Assembly (NCBI RefSeq): GCF_009362785.1
Contig: NZ_WHNQ01000024.1
Location: 1-64,000 of the forward strand
DNA: 64,000 bases
From: Paraburkholderia atlantica
GTDB lineage: Bacteria; Pseudomonadota; Gammaproteobacteria; Burkholderiales; Burkholderiaceae
Direction: 5' to 3'
In this document: piece after piece, positions 28,081-35,440 of the stretch
Layout of the letters: each line of letters opens with the position of its first letter
How positions within the stretch are numbered: position 1 is the first letter of the stretch
Made by a program: the position numbers and the translations under genes
Notes under the pieces: generated by a model
What the model saw: the letters and a program-made list of their open reading frames with translations, nothing else
Database searches by the model: none
Told to the model about the DNA's origin: nothing

Positions 28081-28670
28081 ATCCATTAATTTTGCGGTCA
28101 ATGTTACACGGCGTACGGATTACGCAATCCGTGAATCGGAAATGTCGGAATGAGACCGGCTAAATGCGCCGCAGCCTAGATACCCACCACGCCAAGTCAT
28201 TCAAACTGGATTGTCCGAGCCTCGCACCAGCCAATGTTCTTGGGCGATCGACGAAAATCTCGCCGAAACAGCAGAGGAAAGACATCTGTCCGAATAACAC
28301 TAACCCGTCCGGTAATAACGCCGCTTTCGCATACGAATATTAACTTGGTGCGGAAACGCACGTAACGCATCGATTAGTCGCAACGACACTTCCGAATAAT
28401 CTTCGATATTTCATCACAACAAATTCGCGAATAGTGAAACATTTAACACCGACAATTCCACCGACAATCTTGAAACCGGATTCAAACTCGCGTTTCAACT
28501 TCGAATATTCGGATGATTAATGGCGCTGAGTGCCCGCACGGCCCGTGCGCCGTCGTCGTTGAATCCGCCGGCAACCAGGTTCAGAATCCGACTCAGTCCG
28601 GCGATGCATAAAAGGCCGCCCGGCGCGTTGCGCGGGGCCGCCACGCGGCCCGCCGGTGCGCGCCAATAGT
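28081..28670. other. AT-richer non-coding stretch
   Basis: About 430 bp (28081-28515) are clearly lower in GC than the rest of the window and have stops in all frames beyond about 25 codons. A perfect dyad ACGGATT-ACGC-AATCCGT lies at 28115-28132. A -10-like TATAGT at 28672-28677 probably serves the following DUF2288 gene. Otherwise nothing recognised. Confidence 0.5.
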
Positions 28671-28703
28671 TTATAGTGACGGCCCCGTCCGACCCCGCCT
28701 ACG

Positions 28704-29012
28704 ATGACTTCCCACGACGCCCCCCAAAGCCCCCTATACGCGAAGCTGCTTGGCGAAACTGCCAAGATCGGCTGGAGCGAGCTCGAACGTTTGTTTGCGC
28801 GCGGCATCCTGCTGCACGTCGCGCGCGACCTGGATCTCGTGAGCGTCGCCGAAGCGATCGCCAACGACGACACCACCCAGGTCGCCCAATGGTTGTCTTC
28901 CGGCCTCGTCGAGCGCGTGCAGTCGGAGACGGCCGCCGATTTCGCCGCGCGCGACCCAGAGCTGTGGGCGGTCGTCGTTTCGCCGTGGGTCTGCGTGCAG
29001 GAGCGCTCTTGA
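28704..29012 (+). CDS. DUF2288 domain-containing protein
   Basis: 102 residues. KLLGETAKIGWSELERLFARGILLHV (about 13-38) and VAEAIANDDTTQVAQWLSSG (about 48-67) match the small DUF2288 family of proteobacteria and cyanobacteria. All-helical, cytoplasmic, function unknown. The stop TGA overlaps the TTG start of the MATE gene (TTGA), so the two are translationally coupled. Confidence 0.85.
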   Translation: MTSHDAPQSPLYAKLLGETAKIGWSELERLFARGILLHVARDLDLVSVAEAIANDDTTQVAQWLSSGLVERVQSETAADFAARDPELWAVVVSPWVCVQERS

Positions 29013-30406
29013 GCGACGCGAGGACGCCCGACGCCGGGACGCCCGACGCCGCGCCTTCCGAGATTGCCGTGCAAGCCGCCAGCGCGCCCGCGCTGCCGGT
29101 GCGCTGGCATCGCCGGGTGCTCGGGCTCGCGTTCCCGATCGTCCTCGCGAATCTGACGCAGCCGATCCTCGGCGCGGTCGATACCGCCGTCGCAGGTCAT
29201 CTGGACAGCGCCTCGTACCTCGGCGGCGTCGCGCTCGGCGGGCTCTTCTTCAATTTCGTGTTCTGGGGCTTCGGCTTCCTGCGCATGGGCACGACCGGCC
29301 TCGTCGCGCAGGCGCACGGGGCGGGCCACGGCGACGAGCTGCGCAACAGCGTCGTGCGCGCACTGCTGATGGCGGCCGCGATCGGCGCGCTGGTGTTGCT
29401 CGTGCAGCAACCGCTGATCGACTACTCGCTGCGGGCGATTGGCGGCAGCGACGCCGTGCAGCGGCACGCGCAGGTTTATTGCCACGCGCGGATCTGGGCC
29501 GCACCGCTCGCGCTCGGCAACTACGTGGTGCTGGGCTGGCTACTCGGCACGCAGCGGGTGCGGCTCGCGTTGCTGTCGCAGGTGTTCATCAACAGCGTGA
29601 ACATCGTCGCCGTGGTGCTGTACGTGTACGCGTTTCATTGGGGCGTGGCCGGCATCGGCGCGGCGACCGCGACCGCCGACGCGCTCGGCTTCGCGCTCGG
29701 CCTCGCGCTGCTGTGGCACGGCAGGCCGCGCGGCCTTCCCGCGCTGAATCGCGCCGCCTTGTTCGACGCCGCCGCGTTGAAGCGGCTCGTCGTGCTGAAT
29801 CGCGACATCTTCGTGCGCACGCTGTGTCTGCTGTCGTCGTTCGGCTGGTTTGCACATCTGGGCGCCCGGCAAGGCGACGCGACGCTCGCCGCGAATGCAT
29901 TGCTGCTCAATTTCCAGACCTTCATGGCGTACGGGCTCGACGGCTTCGCGCATGCGGCCGAGGCGCTGGTCGGCGCGGCCATCGGCGCGCGCGATCGTCA
30001 CGCGTTCGCGCAGGCGGTCAAGGTCACCGCGCTGTGGTCAGCGCTCGGCGCGCTCGGGTTCTCGTTCGTGTACTGGGGCGCGGGCGCATGGATCATCGAA
30101 CGGCTGACCGATCAGGCCGCGGTGCGCGCCGCGGCCGAAACCTATCTGCCGTGGGCGGCGCTGTCGCCGGTCATTTCGGTGTGGGGCTTCCTGCTCGATG
30201 GCGTGTTCATCGGCGCGACGCGCACGCGCGAACTGATGATGGCAATGGTCGTGTCGCTCGCGGTATTCGTGGCGGCGTCGTCGACATTGCTCCCGTGGCA
30301 CGGCAATCACGGGCTGTGGATCGCGTTGCTGATCTTCATGGCCACGCGCGGCGCAACGCTAGCGCGTTACCTGCCGGGCATGTCGCGGGGGATTGCGGCG
30401 GCCTGA
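29009..30406 (+). CDS. MATE family efflux protein (DinF-like)
   Basis: 465 residues from a TTG start that overlaps the DUF2288 stop by 4 bp; AGGAG is 5 nt upstream of it, and no ATG lies in the right place. Twelve hydrophobic helices. The core MATE motif GLAFPIVLANLTQPILGAVDTAVAG (about 36-60) has the buried Asp of the H+/Na+ coupled lobe. The pseudo-repeat starts near 235 (RDIFVRTLCLLSSF). DinF subfamily features include the GLDGFAHAAEALVGAAIG segment. It exports cationic or hydrophobic compounds using an ion gradient. The regulator is not local. Confidence 0.92.
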   Translation: MSDARTPDAGTPDAAPSEIAVQAASAPALPVRWHRRVLGLAFPIVLANLTQPILGAVDTAVAGHLDSASYLGGVALGGLFFNFVFWGFGFLRMGTTGLVAQAHGAGHGDELRNSVVRALLMAAAIGALVLLVQQPLIDYSLRAIGGSDAVQRHAQVYCHARIWAAPLALGNYVVLGWLLGTQRVRLALLSQVFINSVNIVAVVLYVYAFHWGVAGIGAATATADALGFALGLALLWHGRPRGLPALNRAALFDAAALKRLVVLNRDIFVRTLCLLSSFGWFAHLGARQGDATLAANALLLNFQTFMAYGLDGFAHAAEALVGAAIGARDRHAFAQAVKVTALWSALGALGFSFVYWGAGAWIIERLTDQAAVRAAAETYLPWAALSPVISVWGFLLDGVFIGATRTRELMMAMVVSLAVFVAASSTLLPWHGNHGLWIALLIFMATRGATLARYLPGMSRGIAAA

Positions 30407-30632
30407 TGCGGGGCGGCGCGGCGCGGTGCGCTGTTGGCTGCTCCGCGGACGACAGAACGTTACGGCTTGAAACAAGCGCATACATATCGCATAGCGAGCG
30501 CGTCCTAGAATGCACTCAGCCCGTGCTCTCCGCGCGAAAAGTCGGCACGGGTCAGAAGTGCCGGCGTGCCCGCGCCGGCGCTTCGCTCTCCGCGTCCCGC
30601 CCTTTCCCGATCGTTTTCACTTCAACGAGCGC

Positions 30633-30800
30633 TCACTTTGCAACGGGCGCCGGCACCATCGCGGGCGGCCGATCGTCGGTGGGCACGCCGTGGTAGTCGG
30701 CGGGATCATGTGGCGGGCTGCCGCGATGCGCGGACGGATTGTCCGCACAGCCGGCGACGCCGGCGCACAACAGCAAGGCAACAGTCAGAACACGGGTCAT
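30633..30800 (-). CDS. small lipoprotein (55 residues)
   Basis: ATG with GGAGA 10 nt upstream, 55 codons and TGA. A short signal peptide MTRVLTVALLLCAGVAGC with a lipobox AGVAGC gives a lipidated Cys18. The mature peptide is Pro/His/Asp-rich (PPHDPADYHG, PPAMVPAPV) and without secondary-structure-like patterning. Function unknown; size and composition are those of many small outer-membrane lipoproteins. It lies between the convergent MATE gene and divergent small membrane-protein gene. Confidence 0.72.
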   Translation of the reverse strand: MTRVLTVALLLCAGVAGCADNPSAHRGSPPHDPADYHGVPTDDRPPAMVPAPVAK

Positions 30801-30980
30801 TTTGCAATCGTCTCCGGGACAAAGGGGATGGCGGACGTCCGCCGGTGCGCCGAGAGTCTACCCGCAAAGGGCATTCCGCGACGCCGTCAGCCGCGCTCGT
30901 GCCTCGCTCGTTCCAATTCGTGAGATTTCGCCGGACCTGCGCTACTATGGCTTCATGGCTGAACCTACCGGGAGACTGCC

Positions 30981-31157
30981 ATGGATGGTGAATCGATCGC
31001 GGGCCTGGTCGGGCTCGCAATAGGCCTGCTCGTGCTGGTGGCGTTGTCGATTTTCGAATCGCGGACCTACCGGCGAGAACACGGCGGCGAGGGCATGCTC
31101 CACCACTGGACGCATCAGCATCTGCATATGCCGCATTGGAGGCGTCCAAGGCATTGA
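30981..31157 (+). CDS. small membrane protein (58 residues) with His-rich tail
   Basis: ATG preceded by GGGAGA at 5 nt. A TACTAT -10 (30943-30948) with GTGAGA 17 bp upstream gives a leader of about 25 nt. The peptide begins MDGESIAGLVGLAIGLLVLV with one transmembrane helix, followed by a basic juxtamembrane part (ESRTYRREHGG) and a His/Trp-rich end (LHHWTHQHLHMPHW; six His in 14 residues). The tail could bind metal; inference only. No named family. Confidence 0.7.
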   Translation: MDGESIAGLVGLAIGLLVLVALSIFESRTYRREHGGEGMLHHWTHQHLHMPHWRRPRH

Positions 31158-31550
31158 TGCAGGGGATCTTCGACTCGGACCGAAGCGCCTTTAGTCGCGG
31201 CACCGGCATGTCGCGGCGCCTCAGTTTCGCGTCCGCTAAATGACGCGATGACCGCCGTTGCGGCGCATGCATGCGCCGCGCGCGTCGTCGTCCGCTGGAC
31301 GTGCGCAACGCCTTTTCAGTTCGTTGGGCATCCATACATCAAACGGTGACGCTGCGCGCGCCGCTCTCTCCTTTTTCGACTTCGTCCAACGCCTCGCGAC
31401 ATCGATCTTCATCGGTGATGGGCACGTGCCTTGCGGGTTCCGATCCAGCAACAGATGCGCGATAGCGCGTCGATTGTCGCGGCGCGCATGCGCCAAACCA
31501 GCGTGACGATGCGGCCAGCGATTTCGCTGCCCGTCGAAAAGGAGAACGCC
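31158..31550. other. intergenic stretch without a supported gene
   Basis: 393 bp. Open frames exist on both strands (longest about 86 codons on the minus strand) but they are Arg/Ala-rich, overlap each other, and lack ribosome sites. I call none of them. The DUF3309 ribosome site (AAGGAGAA) lies at its right end. Confidence 0.4.
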
Positions 31551-31709
31551 ATGACCGTCGGAACCATCCTGCTAATCGTGCTCATTCTGCTGTTGATCGG
31601 CGCATTGCCAAGCTGGCCGTATAGCAGCGGCTGGGGCTATCGACCGACCGGCCTCGTCGGCATCGTGCTGATCGTCGTGATCATTCTGCTGTTGATGGGA
31701 CGCATATAG
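31551..31709 (+). CDS. DUF3309 family small membrane protein
   Basis: 52 residues from MTVGTILLIVLILLL; AAGGAG sits 8 nt upstream of this ATG. Two hydrophobic helices flank the conserved loop LPSWPYSSGWGYRPTGLVG, which is the signature of DUF3309 (a two-helix inner-membrane hairpin of unknown role, often listed with stress-related small proteins). It lies just upstream of the tRNA-Pro promoter. Confidence 0.88.
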   Translation: MTVGTILLIVLILLLIGALPSWPYSSGWGYRPTGLVGIVLIVVIILLLMGRI

Positions 31710-31739
31710 CTCACCGCCGAGCCAGCGCAAGCCAAGGGA

Positions 31740-31768
31740 TTGACGCTCCTGTCCGTACCCCCTATACT
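31740..31768 (+). promoter_or_regulatory. tRNA-Pro promoter
   Basis: TTGACG (31740-31745), 17-bp spacer, TATACT (31763-31768). Start about 5 nt before the mature tRNA. One of the best sigma-70 promoters in the window. Confidence 0.85.
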
Positions 31769-31779
31769 CTCGGATTCGT

Positions 31780-31856
31780 CGGAGCGTAGCGCAGCCTGGT
31801 AGCGCATCTGATTTGGGATCAGAGGGTCGAAGGTTCGAATCCTTTCGCTCCGACCA
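31780..31856 (+). tRNA. tRNA-Pro (anticodon TGG)
   Basis: 77 nt with encoded CCA. Acceptor CGGAGCG/CGCTCCG, anticodon arm TCTGA/TCAGA with loop TTTGGGA (anticodon TGG), T arm AAGGTTCGAATCCTT. Confidence 0.97.
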
Positions 31857-31871
31857 CGAAAAGCAAGTCGA

Positions 31872-31912
31872 AACCCGCGAAGCCTCCGCGCTTCGCGGGT
31901 TTTTTGCTTTTT
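31872..31912 (+). terminator. intrinsic terminator of tRNA-Pro
   Basis: Stem ACCCGCGAAGC/GCTTCGCGGGT (11 bp) followed by TTTTTGCTTTTT. Confidence 0.9.
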
Positions 31913-32067
31913 GGCTCGCGTTCGCCTGGACGCCGGCAGCCAATCCGTCAGGCACTCGCCTTGCAAATCATCGCCCGTGCATGCGACAGTGCTTGCGCAC
32001 GTACCTCGCTACGAAGACGCGCAAACCCTCCGCAACGCCTTCCCAAGCCGCTCAAAAGGAGACTCCC

Positions 32068-32526
32068 ATGGATCTGATCCTCTGGCGTCACGCCGAAGCA
32101 GAAGATGTCGCCGCGAGCGATCTCTCGCGCGCGCTCACTACGCGCGGCCGCAAGCAGGCACAGAGCGCCGCGAAATGGCTGCGCGCCCGCTTACCCGAGG
32201 ACGCGGTCGTACTCGCGAGCCCCGCCGTGCGCACGATCCAGACCGCCGAGACATTGAGCGACCACTATCGCGTCGTGCGCGAACTCGCGCCGAACGCGAG
32301 CGCGAACGACGTCCTCGAAGCGGCCGGCTGGCCCGGCGGCATCGCGCAGACCGTGGTGATCGTCGGCCATCAACCGACGCTCGGCCACGTCGCCGCGCAA
32401 CTGCTCGGTGACAGCCGCGCGAGCTGGCCGCTGAAAAAAGCGGGCATCTGGTGGATCGAAAGCCGCGAGCGCAACGGCGAAGAAGAGGCGGTGTTGCGCG
32501 CCGCCATCAGTCCCGATCTGATCTGA
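32068..32526 (+). CDS. sixA: SixA-type phosphohistidine phosphatase
   Basis: 152 residues; AAAAGGAGA is 5 nt upstream of the ATG. Histidine phosphatase (phosphoglycerate-mutase-like) fold with the phosphate-accepting RHAEAE (His8) near the N-terminus, TTRGRKQA, SPAVRTIQTAE, and the second His in VGHQPTLG (about 102). This size and lack of other domains match SixA, which removes phosphate from HPt His residues of phosphorelays or from PTS proteins. The position next to the Pho regulon block is suggestive but no partner is shown. Confidence 0.88.
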   Translation: MDLILWRHAEAEDVAASDLSRALTTRGRKQAQSAAKWLRARLPEDAVVLASPAVRTIQTAETLSDHYRVVRELAPNASANDVLEAAGWPGGIAQTVVIVGHQPTLGHVAAQLLGDSRASWPLKKAGIWWIESRERNGEEEAVLRAAISPDLI

Positions 32527-32583
32527 ACGCGCGCGGCGCGCGACGCGTCCGACATTACAGGCATACACGCGAGGGCTTACGGG

Positions 32584-32639
32584 CAGTCATCCAATCGTCA
32601 CAGCTTTGCCATGCGAGCGTCACCGCGCGTTACTACATT
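32584..32639 (+). promoter_or_regulatory. candidate PhoB-dependent promoter of olsB (four-heptamer Pho box)
   Basis: Four 7-mers in exact 11-nt register: CAGTCAT (32584), TCGTCAC (32595), TTGCCAT (32606) and GCGTCAC (32617). They match CTGTCA[T/C] at 6, 5, 5 and 5 of 7 positions. TACATT at 32634-32639 follows exactly 10 nt after the last one, as a -10 in a Pho promoter would. Start of olsB is 43 nt further. Inferred from consensus geometry, not shown. Confidence 0.6.
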
Positions 32640-32681
32640 GGCGAAAAAAGAAATCCTCCCTCTTTTCGACCAGGACAGCCA

Positions 32682-33494
32682 ATGCGAGAACTGCCGACGC
32701 CCACCCTGCCCTTCGCCTCGCTTTTCGAACCGCGCCGTCTGCCGCGCGCCGAGGAAACGGTCACCGCGCAGCATCGCCTGCAAGTGTCGTGGGCGCGTAC
32801 CGACGAAGAGCTGCGTGAAGCGCAGCGTCTACGCTATCGCGTCTTCGCCGACGAAATGGGCGCGCGCTTGAGCGGCCCCGCCGGCCTAGACGTCGATGCC
32901 TTCGATTCGTACTGCGATCACTTGCTGGTACGCGATCTCGACACGTTGAAAGTAGTCGGTACGTATCGCGCGTTACCGCCGCATCAGGCCGCGCGCATCG
33001 GCCGTCTGTATGCGGAAAGCGAGTTCGACGTGTCGCGTCTCACGCATCTGCGCGCGAAGATGGTCGAGGTCGGCCGCTCGTGCGTGCATCCCGACTATCG
33101 CAGCGGCTCGGTGATCATGTCGCTGTGGGCAGGGCTCGGCGCGTACATGAAGCACAACGGCTACGAGACGATGCTCGGCTGCGCGAGCGTCGCGATGGCC
33201 GACGGCGGCCACTATGCGGCGAACCTGTATTGCTCGCTGCGCGACAACGCGCTGACCGCGCCCGAATATCGCGCGTTCCCGCATACGCCGCTGCCGGTCG
33301 ACGACCTGCAGACGGGCGCCGCCGTCGCGCCGCCGCCGCTCGTGAAGGGCTACTTGCGTCTCGGTGCGAAGATTTGCGGTGCACCGGCGTGGGACCCCGA
33401 CTTCAATACCGCGGACTTTCTGACGCTGTTCCGCCTGTCCGATATCAACGCACGTTACGCGCGGCACTTCCTCGGCGATGCGTTGCCGCGATAA
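32682..33494 (+). CDS. olsB: L-ornithine N-alpha-acyltransferase (ornithine lipid synthesis)
   Basis: 270 residues from MRELPTPTLPF. The GNAT-related acyltransferase domain (PF13444 type) covers about 30-240: LREAQRLRYRVFADEMG (about 43-59), CDHLLVRD, VEVGRSCVHPDYRSGSVIMSLWAGLG (about 127-152) and CASVAMADGGHYAANLY. This is the OlsB pattern that transfers a 3-hydroxyacyl group from ACP to ornithine, giving lyso-ornithine lipid; OlsA is needed next but is not here. Ornithine lipids carry no phosphorus and replace phospholipids when phosphate is scarce. Upstream lies a Pho-box-like array. Less likely: a generic hemolysin-type GNAT. Confidence 0.88.
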   Translation: MRELPTPTLPFASLFEPRRLPRAEETVTAQHRLQVSWARTDEELREAQRLRYRVFADEMGARLSGPAGLDVDAFDSYCDHLLVRDLDTLKVVGTYRALPPHQAARIGRLYAESEFDVSRLTHLRAKMVEVGRSCVHPDYRSGSVIMSLWAGLGAYMKHNGYETMLGCASVAMADGGHYAANLYCSLRDNALTAPEYRAFPHTPLPVDDLQTGAAVAPPPLVKGYLRLGAKICGAPAWDPDFNTADFLTLFRLSDINARYARHFLGDALPR

Positions 33495-33513
33495 GCTGAA
33501 TCACCAGGAAACG

Positions 33514-33542
33514 AAAAAGCCCTGCATTTGCAGGGCTTTTTT
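33514..33542. terminator. bidirectional terminator between olsB and ppx
   Basis: AAAAAGCCCTGC, loop ATTT, GCAGGGCTTTTTT. T-runs are present on both strands between two convergent genes. Confidence 0.9.
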
Positions 33543-33583
33543 GTGCACGCTACGAATCGAAGCGCGCGTCGATCGGCGTCGCG

Positions 33584-35095
33584 TCAATCGTCCGTATAAA
33601 CCACGCGATACGGAATCCCGACTTTCTCCCACTCCGCTGCTTCCTGGATCAGGCTGTAGTCCGTCAACGGATTGTTGGCGACCCACTCGTTCGGCAAACG
33701 CACCTCGTAACCGCCGTTCGCCTGAGCAACCGTGATACCCGGCAGGCCGACGTCCGCCCGTCGACGGCACAGCAACGCCGCGAGCCTCAGGCAGAACAGC
33801 AGCGGCCATTCGACGTCGCGCGTCTGCGACAGCTTGCCGAGCTTGCCCGCATGGCCGAGCACGAGCGCGGCGAGGCGTGCCTGGTCGGTGCGCGAAAAGC
33901 CCGGCATGTCGGCGTTACTTGCGATATACGCCGAATGCTTGTGATAAGCGCTATGCGAGATCGACAGCCCGATTTCGTGCAGCGACGCCGCCCAGCCGAT
34001 GAACATGCGGTTCTCCGCGCGGCGCTCTTCGTCCGGTTCGATGAACTGATCGTAAAAGCTCGTCGACAGATCGCTGATACGCCCCGCCTGCGCACGATCG
34101 ACGCCATAGCGGCGCATGAAGCCCCCGACCGTCACCGTACGCATGTCCTCGTGCTGCGAACGGCCGAGCAGGTCGTACATGACGCCGAGACGCAGCGCGC
34201 CGTCGGTGGTGTCGACATAATCGACGCCCAGTTCGTCGAACACCGCGATCATGATCGACAGACCGCCCGCGAGCACCGGCACGCGGTCGCTCTTCAGCGC
34301 GATCAGTTTCAGCCGGTTGACGTTTTCGGCCTTGATCAGCGCGCGCTTGAGCCGCTCGAGGCCGCCGCGCGAAATGCCGTGCGTGACGCCGGCATCATTG
34401 AAATTGTTCGCCTCGACCAGCTCGGCGAGCGCTCGGGCGGTGCCCGACGAGCCGATTGCCTGCTCCCAGCCGGTCTTCTTGTATTCGGCGGAAATGATCT
34501 GGATTTCGCGGCGCGCGGCGAGCTCGGCCTGGCGCATCGTGTATTCGTCGACGTTGCCGGCCGGGAAAAACGTGCGGCTATGGCTCACGCAGCCGATATA
34601 CAGGCTCTCCATCTTGATCGGCGTGTAGTGCGAGCCGATGATGAATTCCGTCGAACCACCGCCGATATCGACGACGAGCCGCTTGCCCGCGCTCGCCGGC
34701 ACCGAGTGCGCGGCGCCAGCGTAAATCAGGCGCGCTTCCTCGCGCCCCGCGATCACTTCGATCGGGAAACCGAGCGCCGCCTGCGCCTCGCCGAGAAACT
34801 CGCCCGCATTCTTCGCGATGCGCAGCGTATTGGTCGCGACCGCGCGCACGTGGTCGGGGTGAAAATCGCGCAGACGCTCGCCGAAGCGCTTCAACGCATC
34901 CCAGCCACGCACCTGCGAGGCGCGATCGAGCATCTTGTCGCTCGATAACCCGGCCGCGAGCCGCACCGGCTCGCGCAAGGCGTCGACCTGATAGATCTGG
35001 CTGCCCGCGTCGGTTTCCTCGACCCGGCCCACGATGAGCCGGAAGCTGTTCGAACCGAGATCCACGGCGGCGAGGAGATGAGGGATATTGACCAT
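33584..35095 (-). CDS. ppx: exopolyphosphatase / guanosine pentaphosphatase
   Basis: 503 residues from MVNIPHLLAAVDLGSNSFRL; longer frames upstream are Ala-rich and not conserved. ASKHA fold with phosphate-1 AAVDLGSNSFRLIVGR (about 9-24), phosphate-2 VDIGGGSTEFIIG (about 140-152), and a C-terminal HD-like helical part (about 300-500) typical of PPX. It degrades polyphosphate from the end, or hydrolyses pppGpp. Divergent from ppk, its synthetic counterpart, with about 345 bp between the two starts, so both could be regulated from one region. Confidence 0.95.
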   Translation of the reverse strand: MVNIPHLLAAVDLGSNSFRLIVGRVEETDAGSQIYQVDALREPVRLAAGLSSDKMLDRASQVRGWDALKRFGERLRDFHPDHVRAVATNTLRIAKNAGEFLGEAQAALGFPIEVIAGREEARLIYAGAAHSVPASAGKRLVVDIGGGSTEFIIGSHYTPIKMESLYIGCVSHSRTFFPAGNVDEYTMRQAELAARREIQIISAEYKKTGWEQAIGSSGTARALAELVEANNFNDAGVTHGISRGGLERLKRALIKAENVNRLKLIALKSDRVPVLAGGLSIMIAVFDELGVDYVDTTDGALRLGVMYDLLGRSQHEDMRTVTVGGFMRRYGVDRAQAGRISDLSTSFYDQFIEPDEERRAENRMFIGWAASLHEIGLSISHSAYHKHSAYIASNADMPGFSRTDQARLAALVLGHAGKLGKLSQTRDVEWPLLFCLRLAALLCRRRADVGLPGITVAQANGGYEVRLPNEWVANNPLTDYSLIQEAAEWEKVGIPYRVVYTDD

Positions 35096-35359
35096 CGGGT
35101 AAGCGTACTCCATACGCGCGAGCGCGGCGGCTGCGGCCGCGGGCGTGGCGGCGGACGCTGGCAGCGCCACGCGCCTGCCCGGCGCCTTCGACGCATGGTG
35201 CGCGTCGCGGCCGGCCGCACTGTTCAAAGACGCCATTCTAAGCGTAGCAGCCTTCACGGTGTCACCTCGCGGTGCAGGGAGTTCGGTATCGTCGCATAGG
35301 TAACGCGTCATATTGACGACAGGCGACGATTGCGGCATAAAATGTTCAAAACACCGCCG

Positions 35360-35377
35360 ATGTCATCAGGACGTCAT
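35360..35377 (+). promoter_or_regulatory. candidate Pho box upstream of ppk
   Basis: ATGTCAT (35360-35366), 4-bp spacer, ACGTCAT (35371-35377), so two heptamers with 11-nt spacing. A weak GAGAAT follows 8 nt later. A separate -10-like TAAAAT (35338-35343) and TTGACG (35313-35318) lie upstream with a 19-bp spacer, so the true start is uncertain. Confidence 0.45.
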
Positions 35378-35440
35378 CAAATCGTGAGAATTTCCGAGCG
35401 TCTTTCCGTCGCCATTTCAGACATTCCAATCTCGCCACCG

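Noticed and set aside
28676..29008. Upstream extension of the MATE frame through DUF2288
   Set aside because: Arg-rich and overlaps a good DUF2288 gene; TTG at 29009 has a proper ribosome site.
28517..29485. 322-codon minus-strand frame opposite DUF2288 and the MATE gene
   Set aside because: Arg-rich mirror of a certain gene and no conserved motif.
31236..31496. 86-codon minus-strand frame
   Set aside because: Arg/Ala-rich, no ribosome site, overlaps frames on the other strand.
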